From an uncultured Lewinella sp. (lineage in GTDB: Bacteria; Bacteroidota; Bacteroidia; Chitinophagales; Saprospiraceae): 55,465 bases of DNA. Made by a program: the position numbers and the translations under genes. A model generated the notes under the pieces. It was given only the letters and a program-made list of their open reading frames with translations, searched no databases and was not told the DNA's origin. Numbering within the stretch: the stretch's first letter is position 1; every line of letters begins with the position of its first letter. The DNA lies in the NCBI GenBank assembly GCA_913057725.1, contig CAJXOS010000024.1, positions 1-55,465 on the forward strand, given 5' to 3'. Shown piece after piece: positions 36,020 to 45,020 of this stretch.

Positions 36020-37801
36020 CTAGCGCCTATAAACTCTTACTTCCGCACGTCTATTCCTGGCCCTACCATCCGAGCTATAGTTAGAATCAATCGGCATCAA
36101 TTCTCCATAAGAGATCTGCTCGAACTGTGTATCAGGAGATAGGTGCTGTCTTAAGTACTGTTCTACAGCATTTGCTCGCCGGTAACCCAGACCTACGTTA
36201 TAAGCAGCATGTCCTTCAAAATCAGTATGTCCGCTGATCAGGATCTTCAGGCCTGACTCTCTCGCGATAGGCGTTACGAAATCTTCAAGAAGAGCGGAGA
36301 ATGTTGGTACAATCAGCGACTGGTCTGTATCAAACTCTACAATCATCATCGGTAGCTTAGAGGCTTCGGTGGGAGCTATTTCTTCATTCACAGTCCCTTC
36401 AATCGGACAGCCTCGATTGCTAATGGTACCTTTCAAGTAAGGACATTCATCATCAATATCAGAGACTCCATCTAAGTCGGTGTCCGGGCAACCATTAAGA
36501 GAAGGTAATCCCTTGATAAAGACACAATAGTCTGCATCGTCGGGTACCCCATCCAGGTCGCTATCTTTTACCGTCCACGGACAACCATTTCTATCGCGAC
36601 TGCCGAATACTTCCGGGCAAGCATCCTCCGGATCAATCACTCCATCCTGGTCTTTATCATTGCACCCCTGAAATACGGCCAGGCCTACTACTAGGGGGCA
36701 TTTATCAATCTCATCAGGAACACCATCACCGTCCGCGTCCGGAAGTACCATCGCTGGTTCTTCTTGTATTGGAATTGACTGAGGAGGCATTACCGGCTCG
36801 GGTCTATCCTTTCTTGTCCGCCCCTTCCGCCCCCATCGGTAAGAGGCCCCAATTTCTACAGCACCCACATTATTCTGCCCTTTATTGAGCGCCGAAGTCG
36901 TTCCATCGTAGGCGATCCAAATGCCCACCTGGCTCTCCTCCCATGCGGCCTGGAGAACGAAGGCATCCAGATTACGATAACCCGCCCCCAGCCATAGGCG
37001 CGTATCCTCCTTAGGAGACCATCCGAGGCGCCCTCCCACTAACCATTCTTGTTGTGGTCCTTGCTGTTGGTAATGAGCATTGGCTTGTAGGAGAACCGTC
37101 TCAGCCATCGACCAAGTGTAACTTCCTTGTAGTAGCCATCTTGGATCCCAGTCTACGGGAGTCCCCGTAATGGATAAGGTAGGACGGTGCAAATGAGCCG
37201 CTACTCCCGACAACTTCCAACGCCTTACACCAGAAGCGAGCCAGTCTCCTACCAATGACAAGCCTACTGACCAATCGAAATCTAGCTCCGTGCCGCTGAG
37301 TAATTCTTCTCCACTCGCTAAGCTCGAGTCAAAACCAAGGCCGTCAACGTATTGCTGGTCATAACGCTGATCAAGATCTAGACGATGTTGAAGTAGTCCC
37401 AGTCCCGTAGAGAACTGCAGAGAAGTACCCTGATCATCTAACTTTTGCTGATAACTCACCGCAGTGCTCCATTTAATGCGCTGCCATCCTTCCTCTCCGG
37501 ATTTCTGTTGGTACACCTGGGTTCCCCATGCCCACTTAGTATGACGTTGTTGATATCCGATTTGCGACGTTTGGTAACCTTCTGGAATAGTCAACCATTG
37601 ATTGCGATAGCGCCCTAGTAGTTGGGCAGTTTTTACATCAAGCACATCAAATTGCAGCGGTAAATCTATCGGCAGTGCCACAGGGAGGCTCGTATTAGCA
37701 TCTTGCGCTTTTGTAGTCATTAAGCCCAACACCACCAGGCAAAGTAATAGAACTAATCGCCACTGGTTTTTGGTTGGCGGATAGGGTTGTAAAATCAGCA
37801 T
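36020..37801 (-). CDS. PorP/SprF barrel fused to TSP3 repeats and OmpA domain
   Basis: A 593-residue fusion protein. After a signal peptide (~14-33, ending TTKAQ), residues ~45-325 follow the PorP/SprF pattern: GRYRNQWLTIPEGYQTSQIG, SFSTG-type strand LQFSTGLGLLQHRLDLDQ, SGVAAHLHRPTLSITG and GYRNLDAFVLQAAW. Residues ~345-470 are four thrombospondin type 3 Asp-rich repeats (DADGDGVPDEIDKCP and relatives). Residues ~490-593 are an OmpA peptidoglycan-binding domain (LISGHTDFEGHAAYN, RNRRAEVRVYRR). In T9SS, PorP and the separate OmpA protein PorE interact; here the two functions are on one chain. It lies 50 bp after the NHL type B-CTD gene, its likely cargo. Confidence 0.88.
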   Translation of the reverse strand: MLILQPYPPTKNQWRLVLLLCLVVLGLMTTKAQDANTSLPVALPIDLPLQFDVLDVKTAQLLGRYRNQWLTIPEGYQTSQIGYQQRHTKWAWGTQVYQQKSGEEGWQRIKWSTAVSYQQKLDDQGTSLQFSTGLGLLQHRLDLDQRYDQQYVDGLGFDSSLASGEELLSGTELDFDWSVGLSLVGDWLASGVRRWKLSGVAAHLHRPTLSITGTPVDWDPRWLLQGSYTWSMAETVLLQANAHYQQQGPQQEWLVGGRLGWSPKEDTRLWLGAGYRNLDAFVLQAAWEESQVGIWIAYDGTTSALNKGQNNVGAVEIGASYRWGRKGRTRKDRPEPVMPPQSIPIQEEPAMVLPDADGDGVPDEIDKCPLVVGLAVFQGCNDKDQDGVIDPEDACPEVFGSRDRNGCPWTVKDSDLDGVPDDADYCVFIKGLPSLNGCPDTDLDGVSDIDDECPYLKGTISNRGCPIEGTVNEEIAPTEASKLPMMIVEFDTDQSLIVPTFSALLEDFVTPIARESGLKILISGHTDFEGHAAYNVGLGYRRANAVEQYLRQHLSPDTQFEQISYGELMPIDSNYSSDGRARNRRAEVRVYRR

Positions 37802-37851
37802 AAGGAAAGTAGTTTGATTGTGAGTAGAGTATATTCGTGGAAAGTGGTGAA

Positions 37852-39672
37852 TTAGTAATGGAGCTGAATTTGTCCCTGAAGTCGTTGGGAATTACCATCC
37901 ACATCGTCAAAGCAGAGCAAGTAAGTATAGGTATCCGGAAGCACTGGACGCCCCATCAGTTGGCCATCCCAGCCTAGATTTGCCTCCGAACTATAAAAAA
38001 CTTCCCTACCCCATCGGTCATAGATGCGAAAGTCAATGGCGGTATCCGTTTGCAGACCACGTACCCGAAGAATATCATTGGCTCCATCTCCATTTGGAGA
38101 GAAAGCCGTAGGCAGCCATGGTGTTAGATCAATTTCTGGCTCGGGCTCAGGTTCCGGCTCGGCCTCTCTGGTAATCGTAATTGACGCACTTACTGCAGGG
38201 CAGCCCTGGATCGTACCAGCTAGTTCATATTCACCCACTGTATCGACAATTATTTCTGATTCCGTCTCTCCGGTGGACCATTGCCAAGCAGCGTTGCCCA
38301 CGGCCTGCAAGCGTAAGGCGCCGTTTGGAGCAAGGACAGTACCATCCGGACTAGCGATACTCACAGTAGGTGAGGACACCACTGAAAAACTAAGTGGAGC
38401 ACTTACTGCTTGTTGCCCATTTGCTCGTTCTGTCTGAAGTTGAACGGTGTAATCTCCTGGAGCAAGATCAAAGAAAGTGGGGACTACTGTATCAAGTACA
38501 ATGATCTGATCATTCAGGTATAAGCGAGACACCTCACCCAATTCACCATTAATTGAAATAGAAATGGCCTCACCTTCACAGAAGAGATTGTCTGGTCCAG
38601 ATAAACTAATAGCGAGTGCCTCCACCTCAAGTGGTGAGATTTTACGAACAGTATGGTTATACGCATCCGCGATCCAAAGCGTGGTCGTTGATTCATTCAG
38701 CACCAGAGAGGTTGGCCCATCAAATGTTGCGTCAAGAGCAGGGCCATCTACTTCTCCAGGTTCCTGGGTTACACCAGCAATAGTACTAACCCAGGAGGCT
38801 GGACTGATCTGGCGTATGACGTAATTGTAGCCATCACCGACCCAGATGTTATCCGCTGCATCTACTGCTACATCCCATGGGTAATTGAATTGGGCTTCTT
38901 CGGTAGTTCCGTCCCTCCAACCAATTTCACCTGTACCTGCTATCGTCGTTACCAGGCCAGCTGGTGTAAGTCGTCTAATCCGATGATTCCACTCATCCGC
39001 AATAATCAAATCTCCCGCCGAATCCATGTCCAGTCCATACGGACGGAAGAACAAGGCACCACTACCCTGCCCATCGGCATAGCCAGATACATCTCCTCGG
39101 CCAGCAATGGTTGTCACCTGACCATTAGGACTTAGCTTCCGAATTACGTGCGTGAGATGATCGACTATATATATCGTTCCATCCTGAGCTTCAATAAGGT
39201 CCGTAGGATTCCCAAAAGTGGCTTGTAGCGCAGGTCCATCATTGAAGCCGTAGGATCCTGTCCCGGCTATGGTAGTTACTACACCGGTTGGACTAATCCT
39301 ACGAATAAGATTATTCCGAGTGTCAGCCACCAAGACCGATCCATCATTGGCGACGTTTAACCCCCAGGGTTCATTGAAGGTGGCCACTTGCGCCAAACCA
39401 TCTGTTGCCCCAGCATTACCAGCTTGCCCTGCAAAGGTGGTCACCTCACCTGTATTACTTATTTGGCGAATAACATGATTGTAACGATCAGCTACATAGA
39501 GATTGCCTTGTGCGTCACGCGCAAGACCATGCGGGTTGTTGAACAAGGCTGACATAGGTTCGCCATCCTGCCAACCACCTACATCCATACGTCCCGCAAT
39601 AGTGCTTACGGTTTGCGCACTGAGTACCGCCGCAAAGGAGAAGAAAAAGAGCGTGGAGGAAAAACGGATCAT
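37852..39672 (-). CDS. T9SS-secreted NHL-repeat protein with type B CTD
   Basis: A 606-residue secreted protein with signal peptide MIRFSSTLFFFSFAAVLSAQ. Residues ~22-345 are six NHL-type propeller blades, each of the form FNNPHGLARDAQGNLYVADR followed by NHVIRQIS and VTTIAG. Two Ig-like segments follow (~350-500), then a Glu-Pro linker (EPEPEPEPE). The C-terminal ~85 residues are the gliding-motility type B sorting domain (WLPTAFSPNGDGANDILRV to IYDRWGREVFYSS). It should be exported by T9SS, probably with help of the adjoining PorP-OmpA fusion. Location at the head of a polysaccharide locus suggests a role in surface matrix binding, which is inference. Confidence 0.9.
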   Translation of the reverse strand: MIRFSSTLFFFSFAAVLSAQTVSTIAGRMDVGGWQDGEPMSALFNNPHGLARDAQGNLYVADRYNHVIRQISNTGEVTTFAGQAGNAGATDGLAQVATFNEPWGLNVANDGSVLVADTRNNLIRRISPTGVVTTIAGTGSYGFNDGPALQATFGNPTDLIEAQDGTIYIVDHLTHVIRKLSPNGQVTTIAGRGDVSGYADGQGSGALFFRPYGLDMDSAGDLIIADEWNHRIRRLTPAGLVTTIAGTGEIGWRDGTTEEAQFNYPWDVAVDAADNIWVGDGYNYVIRQISPASWVSTIAGVTQEPGEVDGPALDATFDGPTSLVLNESTTTLWIADAYNHTVRKISPLEVEALAISLSGPDNLFCEGEAISISINGELGEVSRLYLNDQIIVLDTVVPTFFDLAPGDYTVQLQTERANGQQAVSAPLSFSVVSSPTVSIASPDGTVLAPNGALRLQAVGNAAWQWSTGETESEIIVDTVGEYELAGTIQGCPAVSASITITREAEPEPEPEPEIDLTPWLPTAFSPNGDGANDILRVRGLQTDTAIDFRIYDRWGREVFYSSEANLGWDGQLMGRPVLPDTYTYLLCFDDVDGNSQRLQGQIQLHY

Positions 39673-39766
39673 AACAAATCTTTTTTGCTCTTACACGCCA
39701 AAAAGGACACCACAAAACCAAACCCCTGATTTCCAGCAATTTAAGACCAATCAACTTTTGCACTCA

Positions 39767-39800
39767 TTCCCAAAAAGAAACAATTTCCCGTTTTGGGAGA
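39767..39800. promoter_or_regulatory. Two upstream activator elements in the divergent intergenic region
   Basis: TTCCCAAAAAGAAACAA (39767-39783) and TTTCCCGTTTTGGGAGA (39784-39800) abut each other. The first matches 14 of 17 bases of the element at 47562-47578. They lie between the NHL gene and the DUF1972 glycosyltransferase and could serve either direction. Confidence 0.45.
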
Positions 39801-39852
39801 TGAATAAAATTTCAAATTAGCGCATAAACATGAAAAAAATGAGCGCTTTAAA

Positions 39853-39869
39853 TTGTCCCAAATTTGGAA
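39853..39869 (+). promoter_or_regulatory. Upstream activator element before the DUF1972 glycosyltransferase
   Basis: TTGTCCCAAATTTGGAA, the best match to the shared 17-bp element TTGTCCCWTTTTGGGAA. Its centre is about 80 bp upstream of the -24 box at 39942, the usual distance for an enhancer-type activator site. Confidence 0.55.
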
Positions 39870-39941
39870 TATGTCTTGATAATAGAATGTATTGAATTTA
39901 TTTTAATTCAAAATAGATTGTAAATCAACGATTTAAAATCT

Positions 39942-39957
39942 TGGTATAATCTACGCA
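39942..39957 (+). promoter_or_regulatory. Sigma54 (-24/-12) promoter of the DUF1972 glycosyltransferase operon
   Basis: TGGTATAATCTACGCA has the invariant GG-N10-GC pattern of sigma54 promoters. Predicted +1 is near 39969, about 15 nt before the ATG at 39984. It closely resembles TGGCACAATCTAAGCA before the second plus-strand operon. Confidence 0.65.
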
Positions 39958-39983
39958 ATAGCATACATCAAAAGCAAGCAACT

Positions 39984-41168
39984 ATGCGAAAACTACAAAA
40001 CACAAGATTAGCTATTATTGGTACGGTAGGATTACCGGCAAAGTACGGTGGCTTCGAGACACTCGCTCAACAGCTGGTCCTACAGTTAGGAGATGACATC
40101 GACATCACTGTATACTGTAGTGGCCATTCCTACCCAGAACTGGATCGACCAGCCAAGTGGAAAGGAGCAAAACTGAAGTACATCCCTTTGCGGGCTAATG
40201 GACCACAAAGCATTCTTTATGACTTCTTCAGTATGCTACATGCACTGTTCTTCTGTGATGTACTGCTCGTCTTAGGTGTTTCTGGCTGCTTGTTCTTGCC
40301 ACTGATCAAGATGTTTAGTAAGAAGCGGGTAATAGTCAACATAGATGGCCTGGAATGGCTACGTCCAAAGTGGAGTGGTTTTGGCAAGCGTTTCTTACAG
40401 TGGAGTGAATGGATGGCTACTCGTTATGCTGATGAAATCATCTGTGATAATGCTGCTATTCAGAAATATGTCATGGATCGTTATGGACGCTACAGTAGAC
40501 TTATAACCTACGGCGCTGATCATGTAGACCCCATCTCAGCGAGGACCCGAGAGGCTCGGCATTTCCCTTTTATGGAGAAAGCCTATGCATTTAAGGTTTG
40601 TCGTATCGAGCCCGAGAACAACCTGCACATGGTCCTGGAAGCCTTCTCGCAAAACCTAGAACTACCAATAGTAGTAGTTGGTAACTGGGATCATAGTGAA
40701 TTCGGAATACAATTACGCAGTGCGTATTCACAATACCCCCACTTGCATTTACTGGATCCCATCTACGAGCCTAAAGTGCTGAATCTTCTGCGAAGCAACT
40801 GCCAACTCTATGTACATGGCCACAGTGCAGGCGGCACCAATCCATCTCTGGTAGAGGCTATGTATTTGGGTCTTCCTATTATAGCCTTTGAAGTCATATA
40901 TAACCGTATCACCACGCAGCACCAAGCGGCTTACTTCAACAATGCAGATGAGTTGGCTGCCATCATCCAAGACGTCACGCCACAGCGTTTGGAGCAAATC
41001 GCCTTGTCTCTGCAACGTATTGCCATAAAAGAATACAACTGGGCCTACATCAGCGATAGCTACGCTAAGGCAGCTTTTGGAGCAGTTCCCGCTCCGGTTC
41101 CAAGCTTCGATTTCGAATTACCACTGGCCTTACGTCAGAGTTTCCAACCTGCGCTCAAAACCAACTAA
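39984..41168 (+). CDS. Glycosyltransferase with DUF1972 N-terminal domain
   Basis: A 394-residue GT-B enzyme. The DUF1972/PF09314 N-terminus is clear: IIGTVGLPAKYGGFETLAQQ, followed by the VLGVSGCLFLPL segment. The C-terminal GT1/GT4 part has YAFKVCRIEPENNLHMVLEA and the E-x7-E-like motif NPSLVEAMYLGLPIIAFE (~285). Relatives are rhamnosyl- or N-acetylglucosaminyl-transferases acting early on lipid-linked repeat units; which applies here is not visible. Its stop is followed by one base and then the ATG of the WecA-like transferase, so the pair should be cotranslated. A sigma54-type promoter and an upstream activator element precede it. Confidence 0.9.
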   Translation: MRKLQNTRLAIIGTVGLPAKYGGFETLAQQLVLQLGDDIDITVYCSGHSYPELDRPAKWKGAKLKYIPLRANGPQSILYDFFSMLHALFFCDVLLVLGVSGCLFLPLIKMFSKKRVIVNIDGLEWLRPKWSGFGKRFLQWSEWMATRYADEIICDNAAIQKYVMDRYGRYSRLITYGADHVDPISARTREARHFPFMEKAYAFKVCRIEPENNLHMVLEAFSQNLELPIVVVGNWDHSEFGIQLRSAYSQYPHLHLLDPIYEPKVLNLLRSNCQLYVHGHSAGGTNPSLVEAMYLGLPIIAFEVIYNRITTQHQAAYFNNADELAAIIQDVTPQRLEQIALSLQRIAIKEYNWAYISDSYAKAAFGAVPAPVPSFDFELPLALRQSFQPALKTN

Positions 41169-41169
41169 G

Positions 41170-42225
41170 ATGATTATTCTATCTACATTCTTAAGTTCTC
41201 TTGGTCTTGGTCTAACCGCCCAGCCAAAGGTCATACGATGGGCAAAAAGGAAGCAACACTTTGATCAAACAGATTCCCGAAAGCTACATTCCGGCGACAT
41301 CAGTTCATTGGGTGGTATTGGCTGGATCATTGCCACCAGTTGTTCGAGCTTGGTACTTGGACTAGTGTTAGGTTGGGATGCTAGGTTTATGCCATTGTTT
41401 TGCAGTATGGCTCTTCTTTTTGCGGTTAGTCTATGGGACGATCTTCGCCCGCTATCTGCAGGAATTCGACTACTAACTCAACTACTGGTTACTAGCAGTA
41501 TCTACTTCGTTGGATGGCAACTCCCCTTGGGTTGGATCTCCTACCCGGCAACAGTTATCTTTTTGATGGCCATGATTAATGCTTTCAATTTCATTGATGG
41601 TATTAATGGCTTGATGGCCTGTATCAGTACTATCGCCTTCATGGGTTTCGGATTTTTATTCGCCCATCAAGGACACACCCAATGGGCTGTTCTTTGTGCA
41701 GCAGCATGTGGCGGACTCTTTGCTTTCCTTCGCTACAACTTTGGCCGACAGGCCAAGATCTTTATGGGTGATAATGGATCTACCGTAATTGGCTTGCTGC
41801 TTGGCGTTTGCTTTCTGCAATCTTTGGGAATCAATGGATTCACACTAAGCCGCCATAATTTATGGACAGCCCTCCTAGTTGCCTTGCCTCTAGTAGATTT
41901 GACCAGAATAGTGGTCTTACGATTAAGACAAGGACATTCTCCTTTCCATGCCGACCGACAGCATTTTCATCACCTTTTCGTAGATCATGGTTGGACAGCA
42001 CCCAGCGTGTGCCGATTGGTTATTGGTTTTAATGGCGGACTTCTTTTCATCTGCTGGAACCTACCTTACCTGCTAGTACAGGCAACGCTTTGTGTAACAG
42101 CATATCTAGTATTATTCAAATACGCCAACCGCCAGAAAAGAAGGCTTACAATTGTTCCAACTCAGCACGTAGTAGAGGAAAAGCCAGTTGTATTTCTTGA
42201 ATCAGCTGATGAACTGAGGGCTTAA
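41170..42225 (+). CDS. WecA/TagO-like undecaprenyl-phosphate sugar-1-phosphate transferase
   Basis: A 351-residue membrane enzyme of the MraY/WecA family that starts repeat-unit synthesis by moving a sugar-1-phosphate onto undecaprenyl phosphate. I start at ATG 41170, one base after the preceding stop; the open frame upstream overlaps that gene. Family motifs are all seen: SLWDDLRPLSAG, NAFNFIDGINGLMA, IFMGDNGSTVIG and the HxHH-type DRQHFHHLF (~265-273). About ten membrane segments. Its last 80 bp overlap, in antisense, the end of the hybrid histidine kinase gene. Confidence 0.92.
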   Translation: MIILSTFLSSLGLGLTAQPKVIRWAKRKQHFDQTDSRKLHSGDISSLGGIGWIIATSCSSLVLGLVLGWDARFMPLFCSMALLFAVSLWDDLRPLSAGIRLLTQLLVTSSIYFVGWQLPLGWISYPATVIFLMAMINAFNFIDGINGLMACISTIAFMGFGFLFAHQGHTQWAVLCAAACGGLFAFLRYNFGRQAKIFMGDNGSTVIGLLLGVCFLQSLGINGFTLSRHNLWTALLVALPLVDLTRIVVLRLRQGHSPFHADRQHFHHLFVDHGWTAPSVCRLVIGFNGGLLFICWNLPYLLVQATLCVTAYLVLFKYANRQKRRLTIVPTQHVVEEKPVVFLESADELRA

Positions 42226-45013
42226 GCTCTACTGGTTCTGTAGTTTTTTGCTTGATAGCCACTTCGATCTGAGTACATTGCTCTTGTTGATCCAGCATTC
42301 CGAGCATCATCGCATTGGGTTTTAGCCGATGAACCATCTTGTATACTGAGTCCCAGTCATTAGCTGCAACAGCTTGTTTCAGTTGAAGGATACTACTAGG
42401 AGTTTCCGACAGAAAAGTCTCGATCATTTCACGCATGAATATGCGGTCGTTACCAGAGAACTCCTTAAGGTAAGTGAGATCGACACACACACCAGTCTGA
42501 GCCCCCGCTGAAGCATCTACCTTGGACTGTATACCCAAGACTTGCACAATTGTGGACTCTAACTGCTTAGGTGAAAACGGCTTGGTTAAGAAGTCATCCA
42601 TTCCACTCTCAAATGCCTCTTTCTTTTCAGACACCAAAGCGGCGGCTGTAAGTGCCACAATTGGAGTATTGACGTTAGGATTGTCTGCATCAGCGCGGAT
42701 TGTGCGTGTTGCTGCAAAACCATCCATGTCAGGCATGTGAATGTCCATCAAGATAAGATCAAACGTACGTTCCTTGGACATTGACACGGCTTCACGACCA
42801 TTTTGCGCTAAGATGAAATCTGTTTTCCAAAGTTCAAATATCTGCCGAACCAATTTCTGATTCATGGTATTGTCTTCTACCACAAGAATACTTAATTGGC
42901 TGATTTGTTCTCGAATATCGTTGTTCTGAGCTGCTGTTGATAGGCCTTTTTCATTTGCCACAGCTTCAGTATCTCCAAACGGAAGTTCAAAAATGAACTT
43001 AGAACCGACACCTAATTTACTCTCAACAATGATATAACCCTTCTGAAGTTCTACTAATTCCTTGACAATTGCCAATCCTAATCCTGTACCGCCATACTTC
43101 CGGGTAATATTGACATCAGCTTGTTTAAAGTTCTCAAAAATGACATTGAGTTTATCTGGCGCAATACCAATTCCTGTATCATGCACAATAAACTGCAGTT
43201 GGTACCTTCCTAGCTGATGAGCTACCAAAGTCGCATCTACACCAATCCTCCCTGCCTTTGTGAATTTACTAGCGTTACTAAGCAAGTTGGAGAGAATCTG
43301 CGTCAACCGAGTAGGATCCCCCATCAGCAAATTTTGTATTCGCGGATCAATACTTACATCAACACTAATCAGTTTTTCACGAACCCGAAATTGGAATGTT
43401 CGTCGGAGTCCTTGCAGCAACTCTCGGAGATTAAAAGCCCGGTTTTCAAACTCTAATTTTCCAGCTTCAATCTTAGACATATCTAAGATATTATCAATTA
43501 CTCCCATGAGACTATCCGCAGAGAATCGTAAAGCATGCAAGTACTCTCGCTGAGAGGCGTTGGGATTGGTCTCATACAACAGGTGTGTCATACCAATTAC
43601 AGTATTCATTGGCGTACGAATTTCGTGGCTCATATTTGCCAGAAACTGTTGCTCTGCTGCTCTCGCCTGTTCGGCCGCAATACGTGCCTCCTTAATATCT
43701 TGTTCTAGTCGCTTCCGTTCGGTAATATCATAATGAATACCCAAAGAACCTATAATGTTCCCTTCACTATCATATATGGGAGCTCCACTAATGATTACCC
43801 AAATTAATTGTCCATCCTTACGAAGTATTTGAACTTCATAGGTATTAGCGATACCTTTTTTCCGATCTTCATTCTGTTCCTTAAGGACTTTTTTATACTT
43901 AGGTGGTAATAATACTTCTTCTGCCTGTTCTCCTACTAGCTCCTCATTACTGTAGCCCGTCATTTGACAAAACCGATCGAAAGCCCGAACAACCTTCCCA
44001 TCCCTATCTACTTCGAGTAGACCCAGTTCCATATTTTCGATAATCCCTCGATATTTTTCTTCACTTTGCCGGAGGGCATTTTCAATGGTCTTCCTTTCGG
44101 TAATGTCACGAATAAAACTGCTAAAGAAATAGCTGTTATCGCTTCGGATAGCAGTGATACTTATCTCAATCGGAAATTCACGTCCGCTCTTATGGAGGCC
44201 TACAAGCTCCAGTAGCTGATTGAGCACTGGCCCTTCACCAGTAGCTAGGAAATGCTTCATCCCCCGCGCATGGGCTTCTCTAAAGCGCTCCGGTACAATC
44301 AGAACACCAAGCGCTTTTCCAATAGCCTCTTCTCTTGTGTATCCAAAGATATTTGAGGTTTGCTTTCCCCACTCCGTAACATAGCCGTTCTCATCAATGG
44401 TAATGACCGCATCAAGGGAGGAGTCGACGATCTTGCGCATCTTCAACTCACTCTCCTGAAGCTTAGCATTCGTTTCTTCGATTACCTTCTGAGCTATCCG
44501 GCGCTCTTGAGCTTCGAGCTGATAATCGGTAAAAGCAATACAACCCTCGAGTGAAATGCGGAACTTTTCCATTACACCCTGTAACTGATTCAGTTCTATG
44601 GCGCTTGCAGCCTCCGGAGCATTCCGATTATAAAGCTTCACAAAGCCCAGCTCTCCAAGACGAAACAGCCAGTAGGCGCCTTTATGAATTTCTTTTTCTT
44701 GGATTAGGTCCTCAAAACCAGGATTACCGAAAGCAAGAGAAAAGACAGGCTCTTTCTCTAGTCTTTGAAGCATTGGATGATCTAACTCCAACCGTTCCTG
44801 AGTTGCCCAAAAGGCTGGTTGTGAGGCTGCTAATTCGTACACACCTTCCTTTTCGTTCCGCAACCACAGCGCAGCATAGGTCATGTTCTTGCGCCGCAGC
44901 AGGGTACGGAAGAATTGCTGGCTATTGGCTTCTACATCTAACGAACTACCTACGGCCAGGGAAAGCTCGTAGAGTAGCGATAGGTCTTGAATTAAACGGG
45001 CCTGGTCTTGCAT
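42146..45013 (-). CDS. Soluble hybrid histidine kinase (GAF-PAS-PAS-HisKA-HATPase-REC-Hpt)
   Basis: A 955-residue multi-domain sensor kinase without membrane segments, so it should sense cytoplasmic signals. Domains in order: GAF-like (~15-165), coiled coil, PAS (~190-305, VDSSLDAVITIDENG), PAS (~320-440, IIENMELGLLEVDRDG), HisKA with the phosphorylated His in MSHEIRTPMN (~461), HATPase with GTGIGIAPDK-like and GGTGLGLAIVKEL motifs (~616-650), receiver with Asp in LILMDIHMPDMDG (~755) and C-terminal Hpt with KMVHRLKPNAMML (~893). This is a complete internal phosphorelay, well suited to pass phosphate to the receiver of the sigma54 activator in the same operon. It is the third gene, 7 bp after the FIST gene. 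Confidence 0.92.
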   Translation of the reverse strand: MQDQARLIQDLSLLYELSLAVGSSLDVEANSQQFFRTLLRRKNMTYAALWLRNEKEGVYELAASQPAFWATQERLELDHPMLQRLEKEPVFSLAFGNPGFEDLIQEKEIHKGAYWLFRLGELGFVKLYNRNAPEAASAIELNQLQGVMEKFRISLEGCIAFTDYQLEAQERRIAQKVIEETNAKLQESELKMRKIVDSSLDAVITIDENGYVTEWGKQTSNIFGYTREEAIGKALGVLIVPERFREAHARGMKHFLATGEGPVLNQLLELVGLHKSGREFPIEISITAIRSDNSYFFSSFIRDITERKTIENALRQSEEKYRGIIENMELGLLEVDRDGKVVRAFDRFCQMTGYSNEELVGEQAEEVLLPPKYKKVLKEQNEDRKKGIANTYEVQILRKDGQLIWVIISGAPIYDSEGNIIGSLGIHYDITERKRLEQDIKEARIAAEQARAAEQQFLANMSHEIRTPMNTVIGMTHLLYETNPNASQREYLHALRFSADSLMGVIDNILDMSKIEAGKLEFENRAFNLRELLQGLRRTFQFRVREKLISVDVSIDPRIQNLLMGDPTRLTQILSNLLSNASKFTKAGRIGVDATLVAHQLGRYQLQFIVHDTGIGIAPDKLNVIFENFKQADVNITRKYGGTGLGLAIVKELVELQKGYIIVESKLGVGSKFIFELPFGDTEAVANEKGLSTAAQNNDIREQISQLSILVVEDNTMNQKLVRQIFELWKTDFILAQNGREAVSMSKERTFDLILMDIHMPDMDGFAATRTIRADADNPNVNTPIVALTAAALVSEKKEAFESGMDDFLTKPFSPKQLESTIVQVLGIQSKVDASAGAQTGVCVDLTYLKEFSGNDRIFMREMIETFLSETPSSILQLKQAVAANDWDSVYKMVHRLKPNAMMLGMLDQQEQCTQIEVAIKQKTTEPVELKPSVHQLIQEIQLAFPLLRAELEQL

Positions 45014-45020
45014 AAGGGGA

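Noticed and set aside
38024..38437. 137-codon plus-strand open frame
   Set aside because: Antisense to the CTD and Ig region of the NHL protein; low-complexity Gly-Ser run comes from the Glu-Pro linker on the other strand.
44551..45015. 154-codon plus-strand open frame inside the hybrid kinase gene
   Set aside because: It is fully antisense to the GAF region of a well-supported kinase and has no recognisable domain.
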